Notes under the pieces: model-generated
Told to the model about the DNA's origin: nothing
The model's input: the letters and a program-made list of their open reading frames with translations, nothing else
Database searches by the model: none
In this document: in pieces, positions 35,545 to 46,804 of the stretch
Layout of the letters: each line of letters opens with the position of its first letter
Position numbering within the stretch: position 1 is the stretch's first letter
Program-made: the position numbers and the translations under genes
Assembly (NCBI RefSeq): GCF_026210795.1
Contig: NC_089447.1
Coordinates: 3,908,501 to 3,972,500 of the forward strand
Reading direction: 5' to 3'
Source of the DNA: Rhizophagus irregularis
Lineage: Eukaryota; Glomeromycota; Glomeromycetes; Glomerales; Glomeraceae
Length of the DNA: 64,000 nt

Positions 35545-37164
35545 CTAGTAAAAATTATACATATTTAGAAAAAATTGGTCATCAGTTTCAAATTTTTTTA
35601 TAATACCCAACTTTTTGTATCTTGCTATCATTTCACCAGTTTTGATATCTAACTTAAAACTCTCTTCACTAATTATTAATGAAATTGGATTTTGTGGTTT
35701 ACGAGCTTTCCAACCAATAAAAAATGATCGCAAGTCATTTGAACCTAAAGTCACATGACTATGAAATTTTAATTCACGAAAACTTTCGGGTGAATATTTA
35801 GCAACAGCTTCTAACAGTTTTTTTCCTCCCAGAAAACAATGACCACATATACCTAGAAAACTTTCTAATTGTTGGCAACTCTCAAAAATTAATTTTAACA
35901 TTTCTATTTCATTTCTTGGAAATATAGTATGTAATGATTTTAAGTTTGGACAGAATTCAGTTATGGCTAGATGTAATGAATTATCATTCCTATTCACATA
36001 TAATTCTTCCAAATTCCTTCCATTATTTTCTAAAAATTTAATCAACATATTAACTTCTGGACAAATAACTAATTTTAAAATTCGTAAGTGTGGAAAAGTG
36101 ATATATTGTATTTCCTTAAAGTCAGCATGTCTATATTCAAGTAATAAATTTTTTATTGTGTTTGAATGTTTTGCTAATAAAGATGCAATCTTTGGCCAAT
36201 CTTGATCATTATGATGAATTTTATGATCTTCATCATCGTCGTCGTCGTCGTCGTAGTCATCATCATCATCATCATTGTTATTAAGTCTAATACTATACGA
36301 ATACACATAAACTTCATCATCGTCGTTGTCGTCGTCGTCGTCGTTGTAGTCATCATCATCATCATCGTCGTCGTCACCATCATCAACATCTTTATCATCA
36401 CCAATATTATGAAAATAATCACCATAATAATAATCACCATATTTTATAAATGATACGGATATCAAATTTTTTTGTGATAAAAACAATTCATTTAACTCCT
36501 TTGAAATACAACAAAAATGTACTCTAAGTGATTGTATGTTGTGACATATTTGAGACAGTTGTTGAAAAAATTCAGAACTAATGTCTGAGCCGCATCTCAA
36601 ATCTGAAAGATTATTTAAACAATCTTTTGCTCCAGGAAAACTAATAAAATTTGAAATAAGCTTAAAATAATCAGAAACATTGTTATCACGACTATCTTCT
36701 ATTAAACAATAGGCCAATTTTTTTAAAGAAGCATGATTCATAAACATTCTTAAAATTTCATGTGATATCAAGTAGTTTGTTTTTGAATTTCCAGTAAGAA
36801 TCTTGTTATATGAGACATTACCGATTATGAGGTGTGGAATTGAAAGAACTTTGATAAATGATACATAATTAAATAATGGAGATCTTTGATTTGTAGTTGG
36901 GATAGAAATTCCATTTTCGAATAAAAAATCTATTGACTCGTTAGGAAGAAAAGCGACCAGAGTCTCAAATACTTTTAATGATACATCCAAATCGTGTGGT
37001 GAGGAGTCAACAAATTTAAAAATCCAAATGTTCTTCCATAAAATTTCAACTGAAGCTCTGCACCAAAAACGATTTACTAGTAAACAAGAATGTAAATTAA
37101 CTTTATCTTCTTCTAAACACTTAAAAATTCTGTTAAGACAATCAACAGTAAGTTGAGAAGACAT
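35545..37164 (-). CDS. F-box protein with Asp-rich insertion
   Basis: A 539-residue single-exon frame. The F-box is at residues 4-50 (LTVDCLNRIFKCLEEDKVNL, SCLLVNRFWCRASVEILWKN), followed by LRR-like leucine-rich stretches (CLNNLSDLRCGSDI, NIQSLRVHF, LRILKLVICPEV, CPNLKSLHTIF, CQQLESFLGI). Unlike its relatives (about 460-480 residues), it has an insertion of about 70 residues in the middle (coordinates about 36205-36425) made of two Asp runs parted by EVYVYSYSIRLNNN. The DNA there is GAT/GAC (ATC/GTC) repeat, so the runs probably grew by slippage. The frame stays open. As a SKP1 adaptor it would recruit an unknown target to an SCF ligase. A 9-base minisatellite lies just upstream of the ATG. 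Confidence 0.85.
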   Translation of the reverse strand: MSSQLTVDCLNRIFKCLEEDKVNLHSCLLVNRFWCRASVEILWKNIWIFKFVDSSPHDLDVSLKVFETLVAFLPNESIDFLFENGISIPTTNQRSPLFNYVSFIKVLSIPHLIIGNVSYNKILTGNSKTNYLISHEILRMFMNHASLKKLAYCLIEDSRDNNVSDYFKLISNFISFPGAKDCLNNLSDLRCGSDISSEFFQQLSQICHNIQSLRVHFCCISKELNELFLSQKNLISVSFIKYGDYYYGDYFHNIGDDKDVDDGDDDDDDDDDYNDDDDDNDDDEVYVYSYSIRLNNNDDDDDDYDDDDDDDEDHKIHHNDQDWPKIASLLAKHSNTIKNLLLEYRHADFKEIQYITFPHLRILKLVICPEVNMLIKFLENNGRNLEELYVNRNDNSLHLAITEFCPNLKSLHTIFPRNEIEMLKLIFESCQQLESFLGICGHCFLGGKKLLEAVAKYSPESFRELKFHSHVTLGSNDLRSFFIGWKARKPQNPISLIISEESFKLDIKTGEMIARYKKLGIIKKFETDDQFFLNMYNFY

Positions 37165-37171
37165 TGTGTTT

Positions 37172-37243
37172 TGAGAAACTTGAGAAATTTGAGAAACTTG
37201 AGAAGTTTGAGAAGCTTGAGAAATTTGAGAAGTTTGAGAAATA
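37172..37243. repeat. 9-bp minisatellite, eight units, in F-box 5' leader
   Basis: TGAGAAACT TGAGAAATT and six more units, each TGAGAA plus three varying bases, in an unbroken row. It starts 7 bases upstream of the ATG of the F-box gene at 37164, so it is probably in its 5' UTR. Confidence 0.85.
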
Positions 37244-39911
37244 TTTTTTTTTTACAATATTATAAAAAGGAGAGAGAAAAAAAAAGGTTTAAAATGATGA
37301 AAATGATGCGAATAGTTAATTTAATTAACTTTAATTGGTCACATGTTGATTTTAGCTATATTTGTAGAACAAAATGATAATGATGAGTAATGGCACAGCT
37401 ATATACTAACACGTGAAAATAAGTGATGCGACGCGATGACTCACCAAATATATTAATTCATTGCTTCTTAAGGACAGGGAAACATGTCTGATTCTTTAAA
37501 AAGTACTATTTGTTTCGTTACTTATTTTTGTAGAATGGGATTTAATATTTCTTTTTCTTTTTTTTTATAGGTATGATGCTAATAATGTGATTAATATAAA
37601 TAAGGTCACGGTTCCTAATAATTCATGATGATTTTTATTTGGTAATCTCACGGATGATTATTTAAAAAGATGGATAAATTAATATTAGAATAGAATAAAA
37701 AGTCCATCATTATATCATTATTAATTGCTATTGATCCGCCATGATCCGTGAAATAACTGGTTTATACCACACAATGATTTTCACGACGCAGCCGCGCAAA
37801 TCAATGATTCCATAGTTCCCCGTGAAATACTATTATATAATACTCCAAATGTAGGTAGTTGTGAACGTGCTATTCATCGAATTTATATATTGACACCTTT
37901 CTCACGACTAACCTGTTATTCCATTTCGGCTTAATCCCAACACTAAAGAGTCTTTTTACATAAATAGTATGATGTTGCTGTCAAACCAATACTGTAAAGA
38001 CGTTAACTTATGATAAACATCTTGAGCGAAAGAAATAAAATAAATTTTACTATTGGTCCCGTGAAACGATGTGTTAGCAGTTAATTTAGGCCGGAATGAA
38101 ATTTAAACTTTTACAAAGACTAAAGTCGAATTTTTCTTAGCTGAAATTAAGTAATTGACACTTCGATTATATGGGTAAATTTAAATTTTAACTATTTTAA
38201 TTATTTTATGATCAACAAAATTTAATATATCAGACAAATACTGTAGCCTTACGCCCGATCAAATAGGAGTAGCTCCGTAATAAAAATCATTAAAAATTCC
38301 TACTATTTAAAATCGCCATCGCGAAAAGCCGTTTTTAACAATTGGAAAACAATAATTACTAAGAATTTGATTACAATTATAGCGTAAAATTTATTTGGAG
38401 AATTTATTAACATTTTTTTATATCATTTATTTTGTACACAAAAAATTTCCACTAATGATTTTTACCATGCGGTTAATACTATGTCCTGATTGTAATAGGG
38501 TTCTACCTTTATTTTTCAATATCAAAAATAGTTTCAAGGATTCTGCTTTAATATTGTTATGATAATGTCCAATCTAAACTCGAAGTTAATATTTCAAAAC
38601 AACTATCTAAATAGAACTCAACTCAACCCACAAGACAAAACCAGACATACATTTTATAATTATTTGTGCGTCCCCAGCAATTTACTGTTTCTTATTTTCA
38701 GCGTTTACTTCTCTGAGCACGTCTCTAATTTCACTTTTGAATCTTTCAGGTACTGTATCTTCAATCCTGCCTCTGACATACGACAATTTGGTCATTCTTT
38801 TCTAATCAAAGAGTAGCTTGGTCCTCTTTAACTTTACATTTAGGATAGCCCGGGCTTCAGTACGCGTTGTAACACCGGCTTCACAAGATGAACCACCACA
38901 TTTAACAACAGTAGATTGCACTCCTATAATTGTAAGAGAATGAAACTATAAAATTTTCCTTTTTATTTAATATGAAGAACGTAATAAAATGATATTCTTA
39001 TTTTTTTATATTTTATCCGATACACATTTATAAATGGGCAAAATAGATAAGGCAGATATATAATTTGAATGAAACAAAATTAGCCGGGTTAGTAATGAAT
39101 ATATGATCGTAAATGGAATACTATTGGTAGCGAAATATGGTTTACATTCTTCGGGATCTAGGGTTAGCCAACTTTAAAAGAGATTTTTTATTTTTATTTT
39201 TATTACACAACGTGAACAAAGTAGCACTACAAAATACAAAGATTTTAACACTAAACCGAAAGTAATTCGAAAATTGAATACCAAGTCGCTACGAGGGCGA
39301 TGTCACTTTGGTGGAAAATCGAAACAAAGAAACGAGAATGTTCTAAGAACACCGCCGGAATCCAAGGTGAGAAGGAAGAATAAGATGTAATAAAAATTAT
39401 ATTTCAATAAAAGAATGTAAAAATTATAAATCATAAAAAAAAGAAAATAAATCTATATTATCGAAAAGTAAATCGTCTCTATGTGATTCCCAAGAACTCG
39501 AGTGTAAAAAATTACTAGATGTCCACCGTATATGAGCGGTATCGTCAAAAGGTTCCTTACGGTGGTTGTAAGGGAACCAGAGAATCATACCAAAAAATGA
39601 TAAGTCGTGTTCGTTCACGTGATTTTTATATTAACTTTGTGACAAATAAATTTTCATTCCAAAATCCAAACTAACAGGGGCGACAAATATTTTAATGTCA
39701 TCCGATTTTCACTACAGTAAAACCAAACAAAAAAAATTTAGAATGATACTCCAGAAAATATATCACACAATATAAATCATTTGTTCAGGTTTTCTTAACT
39801 CCTGTTGTCGACTTTCGACAATAACTGAGAAAGTTAGGGCTAAAGCAGGCTCTAGCTAGGGACCGGTATTGGAAGCTATTATTAATTCTCACCAAGGAAT
39901 TTCCGTAGATT
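37244..39911. other. 2.7-kb region without a supported gene
   Basis: AT-rich. It contains the promoter of the F-box gene at 37164. Frames at 38559-38816 (plus) and 39618-39424 (minus) are open for 64-85 codons but have no features I recognise. Confidence 0.4.
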
Positions 39912-39972
39912 AAAATTAAAATTATGTAAAATTAAGCTCAAAAGATTTGGAATCATTTTTATTGATTGAACT
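39912..39972 (+). pseudogene. F-box gene C-terminal scrap
   Basis: Reads NYVKLSSKDLESFF, the C-terminal phrase of the F-box genes (compare NYVKLRKDDLESFFINWKTR in the gene at 45356). It is very short and isolated. Confidence 0.45.
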
Positions 39973-40414
39973 TGCATGTACTGTACTAATATTTAAGACA
40001 TTTAATTTTCTAGTGAAAGATAATAATAATCATTGGAAGTTGATACTATTAAAAAGTTGAATATTATTAATAGGTATGTACTCTAGGGGGTTTTTATTGA
40101 TATTCAATTATTTAAATAATTGTGCTATAGCTTGAAATAATTATCTTTAACTCGAAGATCATTTTTATAACAAACAATACCTTTCCTGGATCAATGAGAT
40201 TGATTAAAGAATTAACCTGCAGTCACAAAATTAAATGTATAAATTATCTATTTAAATTATTGGCGTAATTTTTCACATTACACAATCTACTTTATCTGTT
40301 ATACAACAGGTGTATGTAACACGATTAAATTCAACTTACTATAAGAAGATAACAACGATTTTATTTTTTGACAATACGTTGAACCTCATTATTTTTTGTT
40401 ATAAAAATAATATG

Positions 40415-41390
40415 GACATAAAGCTGCATTATATTCATGCTTACTAGTTAATCGTCTTTAGTGTGAAATTTCTGTTAGAGTTTTGTGGAGAAACATTTGG
40501 GATTTAAAACGTAACATATCTCCATCATATAGGTTTGGAATATCATCATAAATTCTTAATACTTTAATTAATTGTCTTCCTAATGAATCAAAAGATCTCT
40601 TATATAAGAATGGAGCTATTCCAATTCCAACTTCGAAATCTCCATTGTTTAATTATGTATCATTTTGTAAAGTTCTTTCAATTCTTGATATTAATCTAAT
40701 ACTTGATGATGTCTTTATAGCAAAAAGTGTTTTAAGAATCAAAATTCTATTACATATACATTATTAAATAATAACAATATGATTGCACAAAAAAATATAA
40801 CTATTTTGAAAAAATTGACCTATTATTCTGATTTTTATGATAGAAATATTCCAGCTTTCATAAATTTTCCTGGAGCAAAAAATCTTTCAGAATTAGAATG
40901 TGATTCAAATTATTTGATTATAGAGATGGTTTTGAAGAAATACAAAATATTAATTTTACAAAATTACAAATTTTAAAATTTGTTAATGGATTTCCAAAAG
41001 TTGAAACTTTAATTAAATTTTTTAGAACACAATGGAAAAAATTCAAAAGAATTATATAGATAAACATAATAATTTTTAAAATTTAACTATATCTAAATTT
41101 TGTCAAAATTTGAAATCTCTTTATACTCGATTTATAAAAAATGAAATAAGAACATTAAAAATAATTTTTATTAGTTGTTAACAATTAGAAAGTATTAAAA
41201 TTAGGAGACGTAATTATGTAAAATTAGAATCAAAAGATTTAGAATCCTTTTTTATTAGTTGGAAAAACCGTAAGTCACAAAAATCACTTTCCTTTATCAT
41301 AATAGTAAGAATGAGGAAAATAATGAAAATATGAAAATAATTGAAAATATAATAAGTTGGGTATTGTTAAAAAATTTGAATTTGAATAAA
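40415..41390 (+). pseudogene. F-box pseudogene
   Basis: Pieces in different frames follow the F-box family in order: ALYSCLLVNRL, then SVRVLWRNIWDLK, ILNTLINCLPNESKDLLY, SKSPLFNYVSFCKVLSILDI, KKLTYYSDFYDRNIPAFINF, KNLSELECDSN, FCQNLKSLYTRF, NYVKLESKDLESFFISWKNR and a final GYC-like KKFEFE. Several stops and frameshifts and the loss of the middle repeats show it is dead. It is closest to the gene at 45356, which shares LWRNIWD, FINF and YYSD. Confidence 0.8.
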
Positions 41391-42030
41391 TTTAATATTT
41401 ATTGTCATTTATATTAATAAATTTAAACTATTGTTAAAAATTTAATACTAAATTCTAGTTTATATAGTATTTACAGTGCTTAAATATTAATAATTACCTA
41501 GTATTATAATACTTTAGGTAATTTGTAATAAAAAAGAAAACACAGCTAAAAAGTAAGTTAATTATAATGCTATTACCTATTATTTAATTTTAGAATAGTA
41601 TTACAGTAATTCGAATTAAATTTAAATGCAGCTATTAAAATAATTTGTGCATAACTTGTAGCACTATTTATAATATTTAACTTATCATTTTATTTACAGA
41701 AAGTAGCTTATAATAACAAGTAATTTACATACATTAGATTTGAATTAAAATTCAGTTGTAAATATTAAAGTAACTTTGTTGCATAATTTGAAGTTAATTA
41801 TAATATTTTAACTTATTATTTTATTCGTAGAAAAGTGACTCATAATTATCAGTACTTGCTATCAAAGTCATGGGCTTGTGATTAGTAATTATATTAAATG
41901 ATATTATGAATTTAAGTTAATTATAATATTATAATTACCTATTATTTATAACTTATACAGCAATAATCAGTATTTATAACATACTATTTTATTTACAGAA
42001 AAGTAATTTATAATAATCAATAATTTAAAT

Positions 42031-42184
42031 ACTTTACAGAAACTGCAAGATCGTAGCGATGGCTTAATGCGCAGTAACTGCATATATGTAATTTCTTTAC
42101 GATTACATAATGTGGTCACTATGTATTTATAACGCAGTTACTGCGCATTAAGCCATCGCTACGATCTTTAAGTTTCTGTAAAGT
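42031..42184. mobile_element. 154-bp hairpin MITE
   Basis: Arms of about 51 bases at 42031-42081 and 42134-42184 are inverted copies with about two differences. The arm starts ACTTTACAGAAACT and holds GATCGTAGCGATGGCTTAAT and GCGCAGTAACTGC. The 52-base centre is not repeated. It has no coding capacity and its base composition is unlike the satellite around it. Confidence 0.85.
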
Positions 42185-42597
42185 AAAATAGATGTGAGTT
42201 AAATTTAAATACAGCAAACAAAGTTATGGCTTTGTGATTAGTAATCGTATTTAAAGTTAGCTATAATATTTTAACTTATTATTTAATTCACAGAAAAGTA
42301 ACTTATAATTATTAGTTACTTACTAAGTAATTATATTAATATAAAATTATGATATTCAGTTATATAGTAATCTTCTAATTTAGTTATAATATTATTAATT
42401 GCCATGTAAAATTTAAAGAATTATAGTATACTATTTTATTTACAATAAAGTAATTCATAATAAACAATACTTTGAATATAATAGATCTGAGTTAATTTTA
42501 AATGCAGCAAACGAATTATATTTGGAGTCAGATATAATATTAAAACCTATTATTTTATTTACAGAAAAGTATTTTATAATAATCAGTACTTTGTATA

Positions 42598-43096
42598 TGT
42601 TGTGCGTCAAGTGTCGATTTGCGTCAGATGCAGCTGACGTGCGTCAGATGTAAATTGATACTTGACGCGTCACTTGAATCACACAATAAAGTTCTCCTAT
42701 AGTAAAAAAATTTTTTTTACTAATAAAATTATTTTTTATTACGTAAGTAAATTTGTTTGTTACAATAAATTACACATATTGTGAAAATTTTATGGCTATT
42801 TAATCTATGTTTAATTAAATATTGTTTACTTGAAAAAACTTGTAATTTATTAATATTTTGAATGAAGTGTTTTCCATGAAACTGAGTCTAATCAATTTAA
42901 TATTACAGGGTTACATATTTTTTAACAAGATTAATAAACTTATTTAATAAAGAAATTTAGTTTAAGTTTGAAAATTTTAATTTAATTATAACTTAATTTT
43001 GCATATTTTATATCACAAGTGACGTGCGTCAGGTATCAATCTACGTCTGACGCACGTCGGCTGCATCTGACGCAAATCGACACTTGACGCACAACA
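42598..43096. mobile_element. 499-bp non-autonomous DNA transposon with ~80-bp compound terminal inverted repeats
   Basis: The left end begins TGTTGTGCGTCAAGTGTCGA and the right end, inverted, begins TGTTGTGCGTCAAGTGTCGA too. The arms stay alike for about 80 bases with a few changes and end at CGTCACTTG. Each arm is itself made of repeated TGCGTCAG/CTGACGC blocks. TATA borders both ends, which may be the target duplication. The centre is AT-rich and codes for nothing. Confidence 0.85.
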
Positions 43097-43484
43097 TATA
43101 TATTATTAGATCAGGTAATCAAAATTATGACATCATATATCTTTTAATTTGAAGTTAACTATAATATTATTTATTACCTATTATTTTAATTATAGATAAC
43201 AATCAAGTACTTTGAATTTACATTATGATATTATAATCTTATTAGAGAATAGTAATTTATAATAATCAGTATTTGTATAATATTACAGAAAAGTGACTTA
43301 TAGTAATTAGTACTTTACATATATTAGATTTAAATTAAATTCAAATGCAACTATTAAAGTAACTTTGTGCATAATTAGAAGTTAATTATAATATTTTAAC
43401 TTATTATTTTATTTACAGAAAAGTAATTTATAATTATCAGCACCTGTTATAAACTTGTACTTTAAGGTTATTATAGTTACTTGT

Positions 43485-43850
43485 TATTTTACTGATAATC
43501 AGTATTTTTATTTGAGCCAAATTAAATTTAAATACAGCTATTAAAGTAACTTTATGTTATCTTACTGATAATCAGTATTTTTATTTGAGCCAAATTAAAT
43601 TTAAATACAGTTATTAAAGTAACTTTATGTTATCTTACTGATAATCAGTATTTTTATTTGAGCTAAATTAAATTTAAATACAGCTATTAAAGTAACCAGC
43701 TATTAAAGTAACTTTTATTTTACTGATAATCTATTTTTATTTGAGCTAAATTAAATTTATTATATACAGCTATTAAAATAACTTATGTCATCTTACTGAT
43801 AATCAGTAAATTAAATTTAAATACAGCTATTAAAGTAACAAAGTAACTTT
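43485..43850. repeat. ~73-bp tandem repeat, about five units
   Basis: ACTGATAATCAGTATTTTTA recurs at 43491, 43564 and 43637 (period 73), each followed by TTTGAGCCAAATTAAATTTA and CAGCTATTAAAGTAACTTTA. Two further shortened or lengthened units follow, up to about 43850. Confidence 0.85.
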
Positions 43851-44030
43851 ATGTATAATTTTAAAGAATTATAATATATTATTTTATTTCAGAAGAAATA
43901 TCGGTATTTTTATTATATCTGAATACAACTATCAAAGTAACTTTATGTATAATTTTAAAGAATTATAATATAATATTTATTTACAAAAAAAAGTGATTAT
44001 AATAATCAATACTTCGAATATGAGTTAAAT

Positions 44031-44800
44031 TCAAATTCAGCAAACAAAGTTGTGGCTTTGTGATTAGTAATTATATTTGAAGTTAGATATAATATTACTA
44101 ACTATTATTTTATTGACAGAAAAAGTAACCTATAATTGTCAATACTTGTCATCAAAACCATGAGCTTGTGATTAGTAATATATTATATAATCTTAATTAT
44201 AATATTATTAGTTATCTGTTATTTTATTAACTTATATAGTAATAATCAGTATTTTTAAATCTGAATTAAATTTAAAATACAGCTATCAAAGTAACTTTAT
44301 ATATAATTTTAAAGAATTATAATATACTATTTTATTGACAGAAAAGTAATTTATAATAATCAGTACTTTAAATAAAATAGAATTCAAATTCAGCAAACAA
44401 AGTTGTGGCTTTGTGATTAGTAATTATATTTGAAGTTAGATATAATATTACTAACTATTATTTTATTGACAGAAAAAGTAACCTATAATTATCAATACTT
44501 GTCATCAAAATCATGAGCTTGTGATTAGTAATACTTAATTATAATATTATTAGTTATCTGTTATTTTATTTCAGAAGAATAACTTATATAGTAATAATCA
44601 GTATTTTTAAATCTGAATTAAATTTAAAATACAGCTATCAGAGTAACTTTATATATAATTTTAAAGAATTATAATATACTATTTTATTGACAGAAAAGTA
44701 ATTTATAATAATCAATACTTTAAATAAAATAGATGTGAGTTAAATTTAAATACAGCAAACAAAGTTGTGGCTTTGTGATTAGTAATTGTATTTGAAGTTA
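44031..44800. repeat. ~353-bp higher-order duplication within the satellite
   Basis: CAGCAAACAAAGTTGTGGCT starts at 44038, 44391 and 44753 (spacings 353 and 362). The first two are followed by nearly identical long blocks including GACAGAAAAAGTAACCTATA and CATGAGCTTGTGATTAGTAA. The near-identity of the first pair suggests recent unequal exchange. Confidence 0.8.
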
Positions 44801-45355
44801 GATAATATCAAAACCTATTAGTTTATTTACAGAAAAGTAGCTTATAATAATCAGTACTTCATATACATTAGGTTTGAATTAGATTCAAATGCAATAATTA
44901 AAGTAACTTTGTGCACAATTCGAAGTTAGTTATAATATTTTAACTTATTATTTTATTTACAGGAAAGTAACTTATATTAATCAGTACTTTACAGAAATTG
45001 CCGGAAAATTCAAATTTACTTTACAGCTGCTATCAAAGATCATGATCTTTGTAATGATTTAATATTTGATGACATTAATTACTATCTTCTTATCTACAGA
45101 AAAAAATCAATTAATCTAAAATTATATCAAAGTATAGATCATTCAAGATTATATGTCATATTAATATATAGATTTTAATAAATACTAAACTATAATCTGA
45201 CTAATCTGTTAATTATGATTTTACATTCACATGACTTCTGTTTCAACACTGTTATAATATTATAAGTAATATAAATAATATAAAAAGGACTACTCTCTTT
45301 ATGACTCATTTTTTTTAATTTTTTTTTTTAGCCCTTTTTATAAAATCTTTCAAAA

Positions 45356-46804
45356 ATGAATAGTAAAATGCCCTCCCAACTTCCCGTACTTCCCATCGAT
45401 TGTCTCAAGAAAATTTTTGAATGTTTAGATGATAATAAAGTCGCTTTACATTCATGTTTATTAGTTAGTCGTCTTTGGTGTAGAGTCTCTGTTGAAATAT
45501 TATGGAGAAACATTTGGGATACTGTACTTCAATTATATCAACTGGACGCGTTATCAAAAATTTTTAATACTTTAATCGCTTGCCTTCCTAATGAATCAAA
45601 AGAACTTTTATTTAACAAAGGTGTTTTTATTCCAACTCCAACTTCGAAATTTCCATTATTTAATTATCCATCATTTTGCAAAGTTCTTTCAATTCTTGAT
45701 CTAATGATAATCGATGATGAATTTAAAAAAATTACCACAAATCATGAATCTTTTATTTTACTAAGAGAAAGAAACTATTTGATAGCACAAGAAATGTTAA
45801 AAATGTTTATGAAAGAAATTCCTTCTTTAAAAAAACTGGTTTATTACTCCGATATTTATGGCAGCAAAATTCCGAATTTTATTAATTTTTCCGGTGCAAG
45901 AGATTGTTTAAAAAATCTATCAGAAATGAGATGTAGCTCGAACATCAATTCTGAATTTTTTTATCAATTATCTAAAATATGCCATAATATTCAATCATTA
46001 ACTATAGAATTCAGTATTACTAATTTGGATGGATTAAATGATTTGATTTTTTCACAAAATAGTTTAAAATCTTTATCAGTTATGCGGTGTATTGATTATG
46101 ATGATAAAGAGGATATAGATTGCGCAAAGATCGTACCTTCATTAACAAAACATGCAAACACACTGACAAAATTATTTTTACAAGGAATATCAAAATTATC
46201 ATTTTTGCCAAAATTTACAAATTTACAAGAACTTGATTTATCATCAGGATTTGAAGATTTTAAAGAATTACAATACGTTATTTTTCCATACTTAGAAATT
46301 TTAAAATTATATTATGGATATTCGGAATTTGAAATGTTGATTAAATTTTTAGAAAATAATGGAAGGAATTTGAGGGAATTTAATGTATATGGATGTAATA
46401 GTAATAATTCGTTAAATTTAGCTATAGCAAAATTTTGTCCGAATCTGAGATCACTATATACTCAATTCAAATTTGATGAAATAGAATCATTAGCAGTTAT
46501 CTTTAGTAGTTGTCAACAATTAGAAAGCTTTAAAACTTTATGTGATAAACCATATTTTGAAGGAAAGAAATTATTGGAAATAGTTGCTAAATATTCACCC
46601 AAGAATTTTCATGAATTGACATTATGTAATTATGTAAAATTAAGAAAAGATGATTTGGAATCGTTTTTTATTAATTGGAAAACCCGTATACCTCAAAAAT
46701 CACTTTCTTTTATTGTTAATGATAGTAAATTTATAAAAAATAGCAAAAATAAGAAAATAATTAGAAAATATAAAAATTTGGGTATCATTAAAAAATTTGA
46801 ATAA
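45356..46804 (+). CDS. F-box protein with LRR-like C-terminal part
   Basis: A 482-residue single-exon frame; a second ATG four codons in (45368) is an equal start candidate. F-box at residues 9-58 (LPIDCLKKIFECLDDNKVAL, SCLLVSRLWCRVSVEILWRN). LRR-like stretches follow: CLKNLSEMRCSSNINSEFF, NIQSLTIEF, NLQELDLSS, LEILKLYYGY, CPNLRSLYTQF, CQQLESFKTLC. The tail is KNFHELTLCNYVKLRKDDL ending IIKKFE. It is of the same subgroup as the genes at 35545 and 53179 and the pseudogene at 40415 (LWRNIW and FEMLIKFLENNGRNL). The SKP1-binding face is intact; the substrate is unknown. It lies directly right of the satellite field. Confidence 0.88.
   Translation: MNSKMPSQLPVLPIDCLKKIFECLDDNKVALHSCLLVSRLWCRVSVEILWRNIWDTVLQLYQLDALSKIFNTLIACLPNESKELLFNKGVFIPTPTSKFPLFNYPSFCKVLSILDLMIIDDEFKKITTNHESFILLRERNYLIAQEMLKMFMKEIPSLKKLVYYSDIYGSKIPNFINFSGARDCLKNLSEMRCSSNINSEFFYQLSKICHNIQSLTIEFSITNLDGLNDLIFSQNSLKSLSVMRCIDYDDKEDIDCAKIVPSLTKHANTLTKLFLQGISKLSFLPKFTNLQELDLSSGFEDFKELQYVIFPYLEILKLYYGYSEFEMLIKFLENNGRNLREFNVYGCNSNNSLNLAIAKFCPNLRSLYTQFKFDEIESLAVIFSSCQQLESFKTLCDKPYFEGKKLLEIVAKYSPKNFHELTLCNYVKLRKDDLESFFINWKTRIPQKSLSFIVNDSKFIKNSKNKKIIRKYKNLGIIKKFE

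Larger units (their letters stand above)
41440..45010. repeat. AT-rich satellite field with higher-order structure
   Basis: About 3.5 kb built of diverged copies of a short phrase, TTATTTTATTTACAGAAAAG then TAACTTATAATAATCAGTAC, joined to CAGCTATTAAAGTAACTTT or CAGCAAACAAAGTTGTGGC phrases. I count well over fifteen occurrences of the ACAGAAAAGT core, both with and without the longer units. No gene is present. Two inverted-repeat elements are nested in it (42031-42184 and 42598-43096), and two cleaner tandem blocks are listed separately. Confidence 0.8.

Noticed and set aside
36174-36453. Met/Thr/Val/Ile-rich frames around the F-box Asp run
   Set aside because: Other-frame readings of the GAT/GAC repeat.
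37153-37377. Frame with an Arg-Asn-Leu-Arg repeat
   Set aside because: A reading of the 9-bp minisatellite in the leader of the F-box gene on the other strand.
39424-39618. 64-codon minus-strand frame rich in His, Trp and Phe
   Set aside because: Looks a little protein-like but I cannot connect it to any family or neighbouring exon.
43485-43850. CRISPR-like spacing of repeats
   Set aside because: The units are head-to-tail without unique spacers and lie in a eukaryotic satellite.
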